Source of the DNA: an archaeon
GTDB taxonomy: Archaea > Nanobdellota > Nanobdellia > Woesearchaeales > GW2011-AR9
NCBI GenBank assembly: GCA_018697095.1
Contig: JABHSG010000001.1
Coordinates: 62,001-126,000, forward strand
Length of the DNA stretch: 64,000 nt
Direction: 5' to 3'
How positions within the stretch are numbered: position 1 is the first letter of the stretch; every line of letters begins with the position of its first letter. Made by a program: the position numbers and the translations under genes. A model generated the notes under the pieces. The model ran no database searches and had not been told where the DNA came from. It worked only from the letters and a program-made list of their open reading frames with translations. Below, in pieces: positions 10,556 through 21,181 of the stretch.

Positions 10556-11806
10556 TTACCTAAATGAAAATCTTAAAGTTGTACCAAGTTTTTTCTCAAC
10601 ACGTTTGATAACTCTACTCAAAAGACTTTCAGCTTTAGTATGCAATGTTCTAACTCTTCCAAGAAGAGTTTTCACTTTAGTATGAGCTTTAGTTTTAACA
10701 GCATTTTCTTTACTAGTATCAATTGCATCTAAATTATGAATCAAAGCACCAAGAGCATTTTGCAAAGCCTTACCCTCTGCAGCAAGATTACCACCACCAT
10801 TTGTAGCTTTTTCTAAATGATGACTTCTCCAAGCCAAAGCCAGAGCATCTCTTGCTTTATTCTTAAAACCATCAACAGTTTTCTGAGTAAGATTATTTCC
10901 TTTTTTAAGTTCTTCAAGTAAAAGTCCAAGTTGTTTTACAGCTTCAGTTAATGGAACGCCCATCTCATCCTTAATTTTTTCTATGCTCTTCCTAGCTGTA
11001 GCTTCAGAAGATTTTAAAAACGCAGTTGGAACATTCTGAGCTACAGCTTGATCGCCAGCAGCTGTATTATCCTCTACATCCGCCACAGCTTCAGCTGCTG
11101 CCAAATCTTTTGCAAGTTTTTTCTCAGCAGCTTCAATATTTGCAGTCTCAAATTTCACTTTTTGAATGAATTCACCAATTGCCTTAACTAGTGCACCACA
11201 ATAATTTTCCACACGTCTTGTGTGTTCAGTAATATCTTTTATTTTCTTATCCCATTCAGGATCCTTAATCGTTTTTGGCATCTCATCATGTACATTCTTC
11301 TGAAAATGCTTAGCAACATAATCACTACGTGTATGTAATTCTTTTAGAATATCTTCCATGTTATCATGGGCACGCTTACGAGTAATACGTACATTACGCC
11401 GAGTATCATGTAATTTAGACCTTATACGTTTAGCAAGAGACTTAGCGTTAGATAAAGCTCGTTCAGTTTTCTCTGGTAAAGCTTCCCCATAAAGTTCTCC
11501 ACACAAATCAATTGTTTCAAGTAATCTATGACGAGCAACAATCAAATATTTTTCACGATCAGCAAGTTCTTGTTTAGCTTTGTGAGCCTTCTCATCAAAC
11601 CCTTTACTCTTCATGAACTCTTTAAACTCTTCACTAGCTTCATCAAGTTTTCTTTGAGACTCTTTTTTATCTTCTTCAGATTGAAATGAGAAAAATTGTA
11701 CAAGATAATAAAGCGCAGCAATAAAAGCAATAAATATCATGAACTCCAAAAACTGCTGGACCGTATGACTTACAAGCCATCCTGAAAAATCTACTTCTAC
11801 TACCAT
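10556..11806 (-). CDS. N-terminally membrane-anchored long helical/coiled-coil protein
   Basis: 416-aa ORF; one TM (FLEFMIFIAFIAALYYLVQFF) followed by charged helices. Confidence 0.65.
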   Translation of the reverse strand: MVVEVDFSGWLVSHTVQQFLEFMIFIAFIAALYYLVQFFSFQSEEDKKESQRKLDEASEEFKEFMKSKGFDEKAHKAKQELADREKYLIVARHRLLETIDLCGELYGEALPEKTERALSNAKSLAKRIRSKLHDTRRNVRITRKRAHDNMEDILKELHTRSDYVAKHFQKNVHDEMPKTIKDPEWDKKIKDITEHTRRVENYCGALVKAIGEFIQKVKFETANIEAAEKKLAKDLAAAEAVADVEDNTAAGDQAVAQNVPTAFLKSSEATARKSIEKIKDEMGVPLTEAVKQLGLLLEELKKGNNLTQKTVDGFKNKARDALALAWRSHHLEKATNGGGNLAAEGKALQNALGALIHNLDAIDTSKENAVKTKAHTKVKTLLGRVRTLHTKAESLLSRVIKRVEKKLGTTLRFSFR

Positions 11807-11825
11807 TTATTCATAACCTTCATCT

Positions 11826-12320
11826 CTAACCTGTTAAAGGAAGCCCAATTGCTGTAATATAATGATACATTGAACTTAAAACCCAAACTAAAATCATACA
11901 CAATACAAATTTGATAAAATACATTCCTCTTGTTAATTTCTGCTCTTTATCTTCAGCAAAAGGAAGTTGCCAAATAACATACATCATCCCAACAGTTGGA
12001 ATACCAATTAAAAGTAGTCCTACAAGAACTCCCCAACCGCCACCAATAGCTGCAATAACATTCACTGGCATAAACACTCCACTAATAATTGCAAGCACTC
12101 CTGCAACAATCCCTGCGTGTGCTCTATTAGCTCGCAAAAATGCTAACGGTCCAAACTCTTTGAAAGTTAAAACCGCAAAGAAAATTGTGAAAACTAAAAT
12201 AATTAACATGAACCGTAAAAACATTAAAAGCATCCCTGAAGATGGAATCCCTAGCCATTCAAAACTACCTACACGAATTACCTCTTTAAGTGCATCCGTA
12301 AATGTTTCAGCTATTCCCAT
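11826..12320 (-). CDS. Multi-TM membrane protein (about 4 TM)
   Basis: 164-aa ORF with about four hydrophobic segments. Confidence 0.65.
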   Translation of the reverse strand: MGIAETFTDALKEVIRVGSFEWLGIPSSGMLLMFLRFMLIILVFTIFFAVLTFKEFGPLAFLRANRAHAGIVAGVLAIISGVFMPVNVIAAIGGGWGVLVGLLLIGIPTVGMMYVIWQLPFAEDKEQKLTRGMYFIKFVLCMILVWVLSSMYHYITAIGLPLTG

Positions 12321-12376
12321 CTTTTATACAATCCTTTTTCTTACTCTAAATTAAAATAATTATAATTAAAATAAAT

Positions 12377-14107
12377 TTATCTTCTACTACTGCCTTCTTC
12401 TCTTGGAGTAAAAACGCCTCTTTGAAAAGCAGTTCTATGTTCGGTATCAAGACCCTGATAAAACTGTTCATATAGTGCTTGAATTCCTTGAAGATCTTCA
12501 ATAACTTGTTTTTCAAGTTTAACAGCTTCCTTAACTGCTACTTCTCCTTCCTCTAAACCACGATCAGCAGATTCCAAAACATCAGTTATTCTTTTATGCA
12601 ATCTCAATGCTTTTAATTCAGGGGCGGTCAAATCAGCTTCATCCTTCACAAGAATTGGTTCAACAATTGCATTTCCAGGAAATGGATCAGGTGCATCTCC
12701 TAAAATACCATGAATCCATTTCACAAAAGGTGATCTTTCCCCAAGAGCATTTTCAATAATTTTAAATTGATTTTCAAGTTCACCATTAAGCCTAATCACA
12801 TTAGCATGAAGTGCATTAATATCTCTTATTTCAGCATCACTATTACTACCAATAAAATTTTGCCTTCGAAGGTTTTCAACATCTCGAATAACTCTTCTAA
12901 CTGCTCTGTTTTCCCTAAATGTGTTACGCTTAATTTGTCGCATCCCATGAACAACATGATCAGCACTTCCTCCAATCGCATTAACCATTCCTTCAAAATC
13001 TGATTTTGCAAGATCTTTTGCAGTCCCTTGGCCATGAATTTCTCTAAAATGTACTTGAAAAGTCGCAATTTCTCCTGGAAGCGCGTTTAATGCTAACATC
13101 TCATCTTTGTCTGAGATATATTCACTAAGAAATCTTTTTTTCTCAGTTGAAAAATCATGCCTGAAATTATCCCAAGCTTTTTTTTCTTTAGCTTCAACTT
13201 TAGCGGTTGCTTCATTTGCATTCCGCTTAGTCTTCTTCTTTTCTTTTTTGTTAGCTTTATCTCTTGCAGCACGTTGCTCAGCAGTCATGGAAACAAGATC
13301 ATCAACTTTTGGTTCTGCGTGGGTGTCCCATGCCTTTCCTGCTTTATCAGAAAGATACCTTCCTACTTTTCCAAAATGACTTGATAAAAAACCACCATCT
13401 TTGGTTCTTGGAGTACCAAGCACATAACCATTATACGCTCCAACAACAGTGTAAATTACTAAAAAGATAATAAATAAAAACTCCAAATTCAGATTACCTA
13501 ACTTCAAAGTTTTAGTCGCACTTCCTAAAAATGTAAGTTTTGCAACATTGATATTTCCAAGTTGACTTATTGTATACCAAGCAAGTCCATTAGCAAGTCC
13601 ACCTGCAAGACAAAGTAAAAATTTTATTGCTGAAGTAGTCTTAACATTTTTTCCACTAGCTGGAAAAGTTGCAAGAGGCCAAATCAAAAGTCCATTAAGT
13701 AACACTATCAAAATAACTCCTAAAAAAGAAGAAAAACTCAAAACAATTGCAATCGCCACTCCTGCTGGCATCAAAATAACACTCAAGGCACCAGCAACAA
13801 ATCCTACTAAAAATCGAATAACTGGTGTAATTACATTAGCGCCTTTCAAAAGCATTTTATCAATTATTGTTAACAAAGAAAACACAAAGGCTCCAACACC
13901 AAGGCCCAAAAGCCCCTTAATAACAAAAATCACTCTCGCCTCTTCAATACCTGTAGCTCCACCAGCAGCTAACCTAGTAATCATATCATCTAAAAACTTG
14001 ATAACCAATTCTACTGGGTTAGCAGCGAAAACCACCGTTGCTATTAATAGACTAACGAATGTTGAAATAAGTAAAAATCGAGATAATTTTGTAATACGGA
14101 CCATCAA
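12377..14107 (-). CDS. Polytopic membrane protein with long charged C-terminal domain
   Basis: 576-aa ORF; signal-like N-terminus, several TM segments to about residue 225, then a long charged region. Confidence 0.7.
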   Translation of the reverse strand: MMVRITKLSRFLLISTFVSLLIATVVFAANPVELVIKFLDDMITRLAAGGATGIEEARVIFVIKGLLGLGVGAFVFSLLTIIDKMLLKGANVITPVIRFLVGFVAGALSVILMPAGVAIAIVLSFSSFLGVILIVLLNGLLIWPLATFPASGKNVKTTSAIKFLLCLAGGLANGLAWYTISQLGNINVAKLTFLGSATKTLKLGNLNLEFLFIIFLVIYTVVGAYNGYVLGTPRTKDGGFLSSHFGKVGRYLSDKAGKAWDTHAEPKVDDLVSMTAEQRAARDKANKKEKKKTKRNANEATAKVEAKEKKAWDNFRHDFSTEKKRFLSEYISDKDEMLALNALPGEIATFQVHFREIHGQGTAKDLAKSDFEGMVNAIGGSADHVVHGMRQIKRNTFRENRAVRRVIRDVENLRRQNFIGSNSDAEIRDINALHANVIRLNGELENQFKIIENALGERSPFVKWIHGILGDAPDPFPGNAIVEPILVKDEADLTAPELKALRLHKRITDVLESADRGLEEGEVAVKEAVKLEKQVIEDLQGIQALYEQFYQGLDTEHRTAFQRGVFTPREEGSSRR

Positions 14108-14308
14108 TGTACACCTCTACCTTAATCATTAAAAACTCGTATTTAAACCTTTCGAAGTACAAAAAGCAAGGTTCGAGGATATAGCACTCCTAAAAGGTCC
14201 TAAAAAGGACCTAAACCACAAAAAAGAAAAATACCATTTTGCCAAAGACCAATTTAACAACTAAAATACACCCAAAGGTTTATAAATGACTACTCTAAAG
14301 TAACTACT

Positions 14309-15811
14309 ATGGTGAGAGTAGTTGGATTAAATCATATTGGCCTTCAAGATCTTCTAATGCTAGCTATGCAAGAAGCATTAGAAAGTGACATGGATCCAAG
14401 TAATTTTGCAAATTATGTTGCATCAGTTACAGGAACTGAAAACGATTTCTATGAAAACAAAAAAAACGGTTTCAACTACGATCCCCCACAAATGGACCCA
14501 ATGACTCCTTTAGATGGAATGCATGGCCCACTTGGAAGCGCAATTGCTAAAAAATCTACCCTTATGGCTAAATTTGGTGGAAGACAAACTTCTGGAATGC
14601 CTAGCCCTGGAACTGCTTTTACTGAAGCTAGTAGAGGTCTCGAACAAAGACTCGACCAAGAAGATGATTCTGAACCACTCCATTGGGGAGAACCACGACT
14701 TCAGTTGTACCAGCAAAATACCCCACACGCAACAAGTGACACCCTTGTTGTTGAAGAAACTCACGAGCAGCCAAGCCAAGAAGCCCTAGAAAAACCAGGT
14801 CAAGTAATGCTACAACAGCTAACATCAAGAGCAATTGTAACTTACCGTGAAGTTCATAGTAGAGTTCCAGCAATGGACCCAGATCAAATGTATGCAGACC
14901 CAAGACAAGCATTTGTAGACGACACACTAGATTTTGATGATGGACCAGTTCCAGAAAGAACTTTTGGACAAAAAGTCAGACAAAAATTAACAAGTAAATG
15001 GGGTATAGGAGGAATTTTAGCTTTTGTTCTTTTACCAGGACCAACATGGTTAATCGGAGGAGGTCTCGGAGCTTATTCTTGTTCAGGAGATTCAGAACCA
15101 GTAGTAGAAACTACAGAAGAACACGCTCCTAATTATACAGACATCGATTTTCTCCCACAAGGAACTTTCATTACAAAACGTGCAGCTAAAACCGATCTTG
15201 AAGAAACAGCTCGTAGTATAGAAGCACTAACTTTAGCTCAAAATGACAATACCCCAAGCTATTGTGGATTTAATGATGATAACACATTCGGAGCATGTAT
15301 TTATAATTCAGAAACTGGCGATGCAACAACTGCAACATTTGTTGTTGTAGAAGAAGATAAAAACATCGTAATATACACAAAGCAACTTGGCCAAGCATTA
15401 TCAACAAACGGAAGTGTCTTAGTAACTGATGATCAAAACGCTCTTTACCAATCAGAAGCTGGACTAACTTATCTTACTAAGTCAGACATGCCTAGTGTTG
15501 GAAGAGAAATAACACTCCCAATCCATGTTGAAACGCTTCAAACTAGTGGAGTACATCAAAAAACATCAGTTGATGGTAAAACAAAAGCAATAACTCGTTG
15601 CGCAACAGTTTATGATATAACTAGTAAGGATCCAGCACAAGAACTTTGTATTACACCTCCAACAGCTGAAGGTTTTAGTTTACATAGTTACTCAGCAGGT
15701 CTAGACACAGTTGATTTCACAATTTCAGAAAGTGGATTCCTTGGAAGTTCAACTAAATATTCTTGTGGCTATGATAAAGCAAGTGGCTGCGACAAAACTG
15801 TACTTGATTAA
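14309..15811 (+). CDS. Single-pass membrane protein of unknown function with large N- and C-terminal domains
   Basis: 500-aa ORF; central TM (GGILAFVLLPGPTWLIGGGLGAYSC); TTTATAAAT about 26 nt upstream. Confidence 0.7.
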   Translation: MVRVVGLNHIGLQDLLMLAMQEALESDMDPSNFANYVASVTGTENDFYENKKNGFNYDPPQMDPMTPLDGMHGPLGSAIAKKSTLMAKFGGRQTSGMPSPGTAFTEASRGLEQRLDQEDDSEPLHWGEPRLQLYQQNTPHATSDTLVVEETHEQPSQEALEKPGQVMLQQLTSRAIVTYREVHSRVPAMDPDQMYADPRQAFVDDTLDFDDGPVPERTFGQKVRQKLTSKWGIGGILAFVLLPGPTWLIGGGLGAYSCSGDSEPVVETTEEHAPNYTDIDFLPQGTFITKRAAKTDLEETARSIEALTLAQNDNTPSYCGFNDDNTFGACIYNSETGDATTATFVVVEEDKNIVIYTKQLGQALSTNGSVLVTDDQNALYQSEAGLTYLTKSDMPSVGREITLPIHVETLQTSGVHQKTSVDGKTKAITRCATVYDITSKDPAQELCITPPTAEGFSLHSYSAGLDTVDFTISESGFLGSSTKYSCGYDKASGCDKTVLD

Positions 15812-15874
15812 ACTCCAAACAAAAGAAATTCTTTTTACTTTTTTATCATTCAGAAAATGATTAACTTACATTAA

Positions 15875-18835
15875 CTAGGATTCTAAATGGTGAAAATTAT
15901 AAGTTTCCTTTAACACTCTATATTGTCCAAGTTCAATTTCACTCAAACCATACCTTCTTTTTTTAGAATTAATAAAAGTCATTCTGACCATATAATATCC
16001 AAACAATAAACGGTGCCATAACTCTGCAAATTCAACCCTATCATTGGCACCAAAATAAAGTTTTGCAAATGATTCTTCAGTATAAGCAGGAACAAAAATC
16101 CCTGAATTTTTACCTCTATCAGAATAACGCATCTTTCCATCTTTTTCTTCCATTGGAAGATAAGGTACTTTCCTAGAAGCTGGACCTTTAAGTCCATCAG
16201 TTTCCGCAATAATCCTACTATTTTCTTTCTTAGTAGAAATAAGTAATTCCTTAATTGAATGAACCAAAGCAATTGCTTCATTTTCAGAAGCATCATCAAG
16301 TGAATAATTGTCAGCATTTACCATAATTGAACGAACAAATGGACCCATAAGAGATTCTACTTCAACAATTTTATCCCTAATTGCTTTTGGTGCTTTATTT
16401 CTAAACTTAGAGGATGACTTACTTAACCAACTTATTCTCGTCATTAAATCCTTAAAAAAATCAACTTCTTTAGTGATACTTCCCTTAACTCCATCAACTA
16501 AAAGGTTAGCAGTATCAATTACAGCGTTACGCAAAAACACTGTTTTAGCAAAAATAGAATCACCAAATACTGCCAAAGCCTTATCTGGAACCTTCCCTGC
16601 AGAAACCTTAAGGCCATTACTCTTAACCTTCTTTCCAGCTTTAAAGATGTCATTTGAAAAAAGACTATTACCAAAAGCCGCCTTAACTTTGTTTGCTTTG
16701 CTTTCAGGATACTTTACCAATCCTCCAAAATACTTCGGCCTAAGGCGTGGACTAAACAAAATAGTTTCCCTTTCATCCAAAATTGCAATTGCAAACTGAT
16801 TTAGTTTAGCAAAAATTGGTTCAAGTTCCTTCCTTACGCCCAAAAGGCCAGCAACACTTGCTTCCCCAAAAGTACCTTGTATTCTTCTAATTTCAAATTG
16901 TGTAGCATTGAAACCTTGTGGGAATAATTGTAACTGCAGCTCTTCCAAATCAACATGTCTCCCATGAGTATTCAAAAGACTTTTTTGTACATCTTGATAA
17001 TCAGCACCAAATGCCACCATCATGTTTCTCTCAACTTCAAATCCACTTATTCTTGGAAGAGAAAAAAAGTTAGCTGCCCTAAATCTCGGGTCAGAGATAT
17101 CAGCATACAAAAACAAAAATCCTGGATTTTGATTTCTAACTAGATTCAATTCTCCAACGGCATCAAAAGCACCTAGTAAACTAGAATGCGCCTGCCCAGA
17201 AAAATTAAAAATAAATCCAGAATCTAAAGCACCAGGGTGCACTTCCCTAAACAACTTTTGTGTGCCTTTATCTTGTGCAATAAAAATTCTTGGCCGACCA
17301 TCTTCTGCAATACAAACCCAAATAGAAGATAAGTTAGAACCTAATTTTCTTGGAAAACTTTCTCCAGCAACATCTTTTCTAAAAACAACTCCTCTTCCTG
17401 GGTTTTTTTCTATCAAAGCTCCAAATTTATTTGTAAATGGAACAACTATTTTTCTACGAACAGCATCAAGGCCAAATTCATTAATTGGTAATCTATAATA
17501 CTTCTCTTCCCCAGCAACCAATGCACTTACTTCTAAATAAGTATGTGGTGAAAAAGAATCAGGAAGACTTACTTTCCCATAACATCTAACTTGGTTATGT
17601 TCAACTCCAAAAGGGTCAGCAATCACAGCATCAAGCACAACATCTTCACGAATTTCATTGTAAAGTCTCTTTTTAGCCTTACTATCACGAGCCAAGCTAA
17701 CCACTTGATCACGAGCCAAACTTCTTTTCTTATCAATTCCAAGTAATTTTATTAGACGTCTTCCAACTATTATTGGATGAGCTACAATCAAATACTCCAA
17801 AAAATCCTTTAGGGCTAAATCAAAAACATCCTTACCATTACTTGGATTAGTGATATGTCTCCCTCGACCACCTTTCCGGTCCAAAATAAGAACTTTAACT
17901 TGCATGTGCGCTTCTTTACTTCCAACAAGTTCCAAATAAACTGTTTCTCCTTGTAAATCAAGGTTATGAGTATCAAAAAAATGTGCAGGAATACTTTTCA
18001 AATCTTTTTCAAACAAATGCGCCTTATCTTCAATATGCAATTTCTTCAGCAGATCTAAAGTTACACTAAAATAAACAGCATCACGACGTTCTTGATACTC
18101 AGTCCAAGTAACAGCACCTTTCAAAAATTCATCCCATGTAAGGCGATAAAATTTATTTTTAGAAGCAAGGTCCTTAATTTCCACAAACATTTTTGGAACT
18201 CCAACAACCTGCAAAAATTCACGATTAACTCCAGCAAATGAGTGAGGATCCAAAACTCTTCTCCAAGGATCTGTACTTAATTCATCAGGATCAATTATTT
18301 TACTTTTTCTTGCTCGTTTAAGATGCTGAGTAACAACACCATTTTTAGACAAATTAAAACGAGGCGATTCTAAAACATCCATCAGTTCAGAAAAAAATAA
18401 TCTTGGAACCTTCCCAGGAGTTCTTTTCGAATTAGCCATAAAAAGTGGTCTTCTATCTCCTCTTGGCAAATAATACCAATCACAAACCACATCTGGTCTT
18501 TTCCATAAAAGGTGAGTCTTAAATTTCCTTGGAACAACTAACCAACTTCCTTGAGCATTAGCACCAAGCCGCCTATTCCCTAACTTTAATCTCTTAAGCC
18601 CTAGCTTTCTTTCAGCAGAAAACCCAGAGATATTAATTGGGACCATGTTTTCAAGTCTAGGGTTTGAAGTATCAGAAAAAAGTCCAAAAAATTTAGCAAA
18701 AGGAATTGAATAGTGTTCTACTCTCCCAACCCTATCTTCATACAGTAAATGAATATTAGAAGCAGTATAACCCTTTATAACAATCGCTTCACTAACTACA
18801 CTAACACCAACTGTTACAACCATCAAGACCAACAA
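15875..18835 (-). CDS. Very large (986-aa) protein of unknown function with N-terminal hydrophobic segment
   Basis: Long open frame; hydrophobic start MLVLMVVTVGVSVVSEAIV. Confidence 0.7.
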   Translation of the reverse strand: MLVLMVVTVGVSVVSEAIVIKGYTASNIHLLYEDRVGRVEHYSIPFAKFFGLFSDTSNPRLENMVPINISGFSAERKLGLKRLKLGNRRLGANAQGSWLVVPRKFKTHLLWKRPDVVCDWYYLPRGDRRPLFMANSKRTPGKVPRLFFSELMDVLESPRFNLSKNGVVTQHLKRARKSKIIDPDELSTDPWRRVLDPHSFAGVNREFLQVVGVPKMFVEIKDLASKNKFYRLTWDEFLKGAVTWTEYQERRDAVYFSVTLDLLKKLHIEDKAHLFEKDLKSIPAHFFDTHNLDLQGETVYLELVGSKEAHMQVKVLILDRKGGRGRHITNPSNGKDVFDLALKDFLEYLIVAHPIIVGRRLIKLLGIDKKRSLARDQVVSLARDSKAKKRLYNEIREDVVLDAVIADPFGVEHNQVRCYGKVSLPDSFSPHTYLEVSALVAGEEKYYRLPINEFGLDAVRRKIVVPFTNKFGALIEKNPGRGVVFRKDVAGESFPRKLGSNLSSIWVCIAEDGRPRIFIAQDKGTQKLFREVHPGALDSGFIFNFSGQAHSSLLGAFDAVGELNLVRNQNPGFLFLYADISDPRFRAANFFSLPRISGFEVERNMMVAFGADYQDVQKSLLNTHGRHVDLEELQLQLFPQGFNATQFEIRRIQGTFGEASVAGLLGVRKELEPIFAKLNQFAIAILDERETILFSPRLRPKYFGGLVKYPESKANKVKAAFGNSLFSNDIFKAGKKVKSNGLKVSAGKVPDKALAVFGDSIFAKTVFLRNAVIDTANLLVDGVKGSITKEVDFFKDLMTRISWLSKSSSKFRNKAPKAIRDKIVEVESLMGPFVRSIMVNADNYSLDDASENEAIALVHSIKELLISTKKENSRIIAETDGLKGPASRKVPYLPMEEKDGKMRYSDRGKNSGIFVPAYTEESFAKLYFGANDRVEFAELWHRLLFGYYMVRMTFINSKKRRYGLSEIELGQYRVLKETYNFHHLES

Positions 18836-19033
18836 AGAATTGAGAGTATAAAAACATTACTTTTCTGCCTCATAATAAAACAACTAAAAAATTTAGTTCA
18901 AAAATAAAAAATATTCATTTGACCACTAATTTACTACAAACAGATATATCACTAAAAATTAAAATAATTTTTCGAATTAAAACTTATTTATTTCAGCATA
19001 GTTTTATATACCAAAAAACCTATCCTCCAGACT

Positions 19034-20122
19034 ATGTTAAAACCAGAAATGCTCGGAAAATACACAGGTGCAATGCTTTTTCTAGCCCTTGTGGTTTTGG
19101 CATTTTTTGTGATCAAACCACTTGTACTCCCACTTTTCTTTGCAGGTTTACTTGGTTACATGCTTCAACCTCTTTACAGATGGATCAAAAAGAAAACTAA
19201 AAAACCAAACATTTCTTCTTTTGCAGTCTGCAGTCTTGTAGTTGTTACAATTCTAATTCCAACAGTTTACTTTTTCAAATTACTCTTACAAGAATCATAT
19301 GTTCTTTATCTTACAATCAAACAAAAATTAGCTATTGGAGTTTTAACTGGCTGTGATATCCAAGTATGTAATGCTATTTCAGAATTCGTTTCTATCCCTC
19401 AAGTCCAATTTCAAATTCAAGAAGCTTCCAGATACATTACAAACATTACAATCAATTGGAGTAGTGATCTTCTTTCTACTCTTCCAAGTATTTTACTAAA
19501 CGCTTTTGTAATGATCTTTGCACTATTTTATTTCCTACGTGATGGACCAGCATTAATTGAACGTATTGGATATTACTTAAGTGTTCAAAAAGCGCAATAT
19601 GCTAAAATTTTAAGAAGACTCCAAGATGCAACTCGCGGAATTGTTTACGGTTATCTTTTAATCGCACTCATCCAAGGGATCTTAGGTCTTATCGGATTTT
19701 TCATTTTTGGAGTAGAATCAGCTATTTTTTGGAGTATCGTTATGACTTTTTTTGCACTGATTCCTTTCGCTGGAACTGGAGTTATTTGGGGCCCAGCTGG
19801 ATTTTTAATGTTAACTTCTGGAATCACTGCTAGTGACCCAGTAATGATTTGGAAAGGAGTTGGTTTGCTAGCTTACGGTATCTTTGTGATTAGTAGTATT
19901 GACAATATCTTAAGGCCTTCCTTAATGGGAGACAAAGCAAAGATTCATCCAGCAATTATTATGTTAGGTATTTTTGGTGGGCTTGCATTTTTTGGAATCT
20001 TTGGAGTAATCATTGGACCAATTGTACTGTCTTTAGCATCAATTGTTGTAGAAACATACCTTGGTGATAAACCAAGTAAAAAAGAAATTAAAAAAATCCA
20101 AAAAATCCTAAAAGCAGGATAA
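19034..20122 (+). CDS. AI-2E family transporter (PerM/UPF0118-like)
   Basis: 362-aa polytopic protein; characteristic C-terminal membrane region GVIWGPAGFLML...GVIIGPIVLSLASIV; TTTATATAC about 27 nt upstream. Confidence 0.8.
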   Translation: MLKPEMLGKYTGAMLFLALVVLAFFVIKPLVLPLFFAGLLGYMLQPLYRWIKKKTKKPNISSFAVCSLVVVTILIPTVYFFKLLLQESYVLYLTIKQKLAIGVLTGCDIQVCNAISEFVSIPQVQFQIQEASRYITNITINWSSDLLSTLPSILLNAFVMIFALFYFLRDGPALIERIGYYLSVQKAQYAKILRRLQDATRGIVYGYLLIALIQGILGLIGFFIFGVESAIFWSIVMTFFALIPFAGTGVIWGPAGFLMLTSGITASDPVMIWKGVGLLAYGIFVISSIDNILRPSLMGDKAKIHPAIIMLGIFGGLAFFGIFGVIIGPIVLSLASIVVETYLGDKPSKKEIKKIQKILKAG

Positions 20123-20155
20123 ACCAAACCTTTTCTTATTTTAAAAAATCCAAAA

Positions 20156-21091
20156 ATGAAACACTCAATTAAAACAACATTAATTTTACTTGCCCTATTT
20201 CTAATTAGTCAATACATTGGTTTACTTGTTGTCAACGCATACATAGACCCAATAGCGACTCAAGAAACTGGAATCACTCAATTCAAAGATGTTCCACTTG
20301 GTGAACGTCCACAGATGGAAGAAAACACCTCCTACATCCCTATCATTATTGCAATTCTTATTGGGACTGCCCTTATGCTAGGCATAATCAAACTTGGCGC
20401 CACAAAAATATTCAAGGCTTGGTTTTTCTTCGCCATAGTAATTACCTTAACAACCTCTCTCGCAGCAATTAACGTAATTGACAATGTAGCAGCTATAACT
20501 ATCGCAGCAGCCCTTGCACTCTGGAGAATTCAAAGACCTAACCCAATTATCCATAATGCAACTGAGCCACTCATTTACGCTGGAGTCGCTGCAATTTTTG
20601 TTCCAATTCTAAACCTCACATCCATCTCCATACTCTTAATTTTAATTGCCATCTATGACGCTTGGGCAGTTTGGAAATCTAAACATATGATTACTTTAGC
20701 AAAAGCACAAACAAAAGCCAACATGTTTGCCGGCCTTTCAATCCCAAGCCATTGGCTACAAAAAAAAAGTAATCCAAAAACCAACCTAAAAGTTGCTAAT
20801 CAAAAAATAACTAATTCAAAAATCACAAAAAAAGTAACAAAACAAATTAAAATAAAATCAACTAGCGCAATCTTAGGTGGTGGAGATATTGCTTTCCCAC
20901 TTCTATTTGCTGGAGTTCTTCTAAAAGACCACACATTAGCTGCAGCACTTATTGCTCCAATTTTTGCACTAGCTGCGCTCGCTTGGCTCTTCTTCAAAAG
21001 TAAACCTGGAAAATTTTACCCTGCAATGCCTTTTATCAGCGCAGCATGTTTTGTTTGTTTAGGATTCTTATGGGTCCTAAATCTTCTATAA
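20156..21091 (+). CDS. Presenilin/signal-peptide-peptidase-like (A22) intramembrane aspartyl protease
   Basis: Polytopic; YDAWAV and LGGGDIAFP (GxGD) catalytic motifs plus PAMP (PAL-like) near the C-terminus. Confidence 0.85.
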   Translation: MKHSIKTTLILLALFLISQYIGLLVVNAYIDPIATQETGITQFKDVPLGERPQMEENTSYIPIIIAILIGTALMLGIIKLGATKIFKAWFFFAIVITLTTSLAAINVIDNVAAITIAAALALWRIQRPNPIIHNATEPLIYAGVAAIFVPILNLTSISILLILIAIYDAWAVWKSKHMITLAKAQTKANMFAGLSIPSHWLQKKSNPKTNLKVANQKITNSKITKKVTKQIKIKSTSAILGGGDIAFPLLFAGVLLKDHTLAAALIAPIFALAALAWLFFKSKPGKFYPAMPFISAACFVCLGFLWVLNLL

Positions 21092-21181
21092 CTAAACCTA
21101 ACCTTCCTTATAACTAGAAATTTTTGTAACTAGACTTATTGTAACTAAAATCACAAGATAGAATTTTTTTACTGCTAGAAC

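Noticed and set aside
16308-16799. 163-aa plus-strand ORF
   Set aside because: Antisense shadow within the 986-aa minus-strand gene.
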